Shown here piece by piece: positions 6,343 to 7,344 of a DNA stretch of 7,344 nucleotides. The stretch is from Flavobacteriaceae bacterium. Lineage in GTDB: Bacteria; Bacteroidota; Bacteroidia; Flavobacteriales; Flavobacteriaceae. The position numbers and the translations under genes were made by a program. Under the pieces are notes generated by a model. It made no database searches. It worked only from the letters and a program-made list of their open reading frames with translations, and had not been told where the DNA came from. The stretch is taken from NCBI GenBank assembly GCA_023301205.1, contig JALZVC010000064.1:1-7344 (forward strand). The letters are read 5' to 3'. Position 1 is the first letter of the stretch, and every line of letters starts with the position of its first letter.

Positions 6343-7149
6343 TTACAATTTGTAATGTTTCATTAATATTCGCTCGTACATTTTATCTGGCAATAATCTT
6401 TTTAAAACTATAGAAAATTTTTGAAGCGGAGCGCCTACTTTATAATGTATTTTGGGCGAATCCGTTTTTATGATTGTATGGATTACTTTTGCCATGGCTA
6501 ATGGATCTTCGCCTGCGTCAACATGTTCATCCATCATTTTTAGGGTATTACTATACGCCTGATTATATGGAGAGTCTTCCAACACAGGTGCGTGGTATCT
6601 CCCTGCCGCAATATTAGTAGCAAAATCTCCCGGAGCAACATTTGTCATTTTTATACCAAACTGTTTCACTTCCATCCTGTACGCTTCTGTCAATAACTCT
6701 AGTGCTCCTTTGGTAGCAGAATACACTCCACGATACGGTAATCCCATATAACCAGCAATAGAAGAAATATTAATAATGGTGCCACTTCCTTGCTTACGCA
6801 TCGCAGGCAAAACAGCATTAATCATTTCTATGGGCCCGTAGAGATTGGTGGCAAATGCTTTATTAATTTCAGAGGTTGGTGTTTCTTCAATAGGCCCTGT
6901 GATACCCACACCAGCGTTGTTTATTAAAACATCTAGACGTCCTTCAATTTTTAAAATTTCAGCAACGCACGTAGTTACACTCTCACTATTAGTAACATCT
7001 AACGCAAGTAAGTTTATAGGAAAATTAGCATCAAAACGAGATGGATTTCTACTGGTACCATAAACGGTAAATCCTTGTTCTTTAAGGTAAATACCGACAG
7101 CTTTGCCGATACCCGAAGAACCACCTGTAATTAAAACTATTTGAGACAT
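6343..7149 (-). CDS. Short-chain dehydrogenase/reductase (classical SDR)
   Basis: This 268-residue cytosolic Rossmann-fold oxidoreductase has all classical SDR motifs: the dinucleotide-binding TGGSSGIG (8-15), D51-V52 after the third strand, NNAG (77-80), active-site N102, S130, Y143 and K147 (YSATK), and PGDFATNI (173-180) after the catalytic helix. The arginine after strand 2 (TSRNPSR, R34) suggests NADP(H) rather than NAD(H). The C-terminal segment (about 232-268, ending KHYKL) is typical of flavobacterial members; the substrate cannot be told. The frame is open 11 codons upstream to a GTG at 7182, but the ATG at 7149 puts the first strand (QIVLITGG) at the normal distance from the N-terminus and leaves the promoter candidate outside the gene. 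It is first in a probable two-gene unit with the transaldolase. A functional link between the two is not evident beyond position. Confidence 0.93.
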   Translation of the reverse strand: MSQIVLITGGSSGIGKAVGIYLKEQGFTVYGTSRNPSRFDANFPINLLALDVTNSESVTTCVAEILKIEGRLDVLINNAGVGITGPIEETPTSEINKAFATNLYGPIEMINAVLPAMRKQGSGTIINISSIAGYMGLPYRGVYSATKGALELLTEAYRMEVKQFGIKMTNVAPGDFATNIAAGRYHAPVLEDSPYNQAYSNTLKMMDEHVDAGEDPLAMAKVIHTIIKTDSPKIHYKVGAPLQKFSIVLKRLLPDKMYERILMKHYKL

Positions 7150-7164
7150 ACTTTTTATAATATG

Positions 7165-7196
7165 CAAAGATGCATGGAGCACACGTGAATTCCAAA
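7165..7196 (-). promoter_or_regulatory. Candidate promoter of the SDR-transaldolase unit
   Basis: On the minus strand, TTTG (7193-7196) is followed after 20 nt by CATCTTTG (7165-7172), one mismatch from TAnnTTTG. Two T-runs (7194-7200 and 7206-7214 on the minus strand) lie upstream and could act as an A/T-rich enhancer of the UP type. Predicted transcription starts near 7158, leaving about 9 nt before the ATG at 7149. Confidence 0.42.
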
Positions 7197-7235
7197 AAAA
7201 TGGACAAAAAAAAAGGCAAGATAGCTATAGTTCTA

Positions 7236-7286
7236 CTGAGCGGAGTCGAAGTGTCACACTGCGAGCCTGTGCTGAACTTGTCGAAG
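7236..7286. repeat. REP-like intergenic element with imperfect direct repeats and a palindromic centre
   Basis: CTGAGCGGAGTCGAAG (7236-7251) recurs imperfectly as CTGAACTTGTCGAAG (7272-7286). Between them AGTGT-C-ACACT (7250-7260) is an exact dyad, and pairing continues outward with mismatches (TCG 7246-7248 with CGA 7262-7264, and more weakly to 7240/7270). Its G+C is higher than the surrounding DNA. From memory, sequences with CTTCGACTCCGCTCAG or CTTCGACAAGCTCAG cores are scattered in intergenic regions of many Bacteroidota genomes, so this is probably one copy of such a family. The flanking bases 7287-7344 show no gene or other structure I can support. Confidence 0.65.
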
Positions 7287-7344
7287 CAACCATATACCTT
7301 TCTGTAAAAGTACGGAGTAATTTTTCTGGTAGCTAGACCAATAC

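Noticed and set aside
6845..7063. 72-codon plus-strand frame
   Set aside because: It is antisense to the NNAG and cofactor-binding part of the SDR gene, and is a shadow frame.
7207..7228. Possible minus-strand terminator: ATAGCTAT dyad (7221-7228) followed by a T-run on the minus strand (7206-7214)
   Set aside because: The dyad is only 8 bp with no room for a loop, and the T-run does not follow a stable stem directly. It fits better as A/T-rich promoter-upstream DNA.
7200..7307. 35-codon frame on the plus strand (ATG at 7200, TAA at 7305-7307) reading through the REP-like element
   Set aside because: It is coded mostly by the repeat and a poly-A run, has no promoter or ribosome site that I can see, and its peptide resembles no known protein.

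Overview
The window looks like an ordinary chromosomal stretch from a marine-type member of the Flavobacteriaceae (Bacteroidota). The evidence is low G+C (roughly a third by eye), protein sequences typical of that family, start codons without strong Shine-Dalgarno sequences, and several upstream sites resembling the Bacteroidota promoter (TTTG, about 19 nt, TAnnTTTG). The genus cannot be fixed from this alone.

Layout. Positions 1-1401 hold the 3' part of pheT (phenylalanyl-tRNA synthetase beta chain), cut by the left edge. It converges on a small exported fasciclin-domain protein (1516-2097, minus strand). The two share a perfect bidirectional terminator (1424-1465), which is flanked by short period-7 repeats. 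From 2098 to 2246 is a divergent promoter region driving the fasciclin gene leftwards and a small DUF2007 protein rightwards (2247-2492). The DUF2007 stop codon touches the stop codon of a convergent ABC-F ATPase of the YbiT type (2493-4109, minus). A second divergent promoter region (4110-4243) separates the ABC-F gene from a lipoprotein with a thioredoxin-like C-terminal domain (4244-5632, plus). The lipoprotein converges, with a 15-nt gap, on a probable two-gene unit read leftwards: a short-chain dehydrogenase (6343-7149), then a transaldolase of the small TalC/FSA-like type (5648-6301). The right end (7150-7344) carries the SDR promoter and a dispersed-repeat-like element.

Function. The genes are mostly unrelated housekeeping or cell-envelope functions: translation (pheT, ABC-F), pentose-phosphate metabolism (transaldolase), oxidoreduction (SDR) and two envelope proteins. 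I see no mobile element, CRISPR array, toxin-antitoxin pair, defence locus, tRNA or rRNA, and no convincing undescribed multi-gene system.

The most interesting points are molecular. In the ABC-F protein one of the two composite ATP sites has lost both its Walker A and its signature motif. The lipoprotein's thioredoxin-like domain lacks the CXXC pair but keeps the cis-proline. There is an REP-like repeat at 7236-7286 and a period-7 repeat pair around the pheT terminator.
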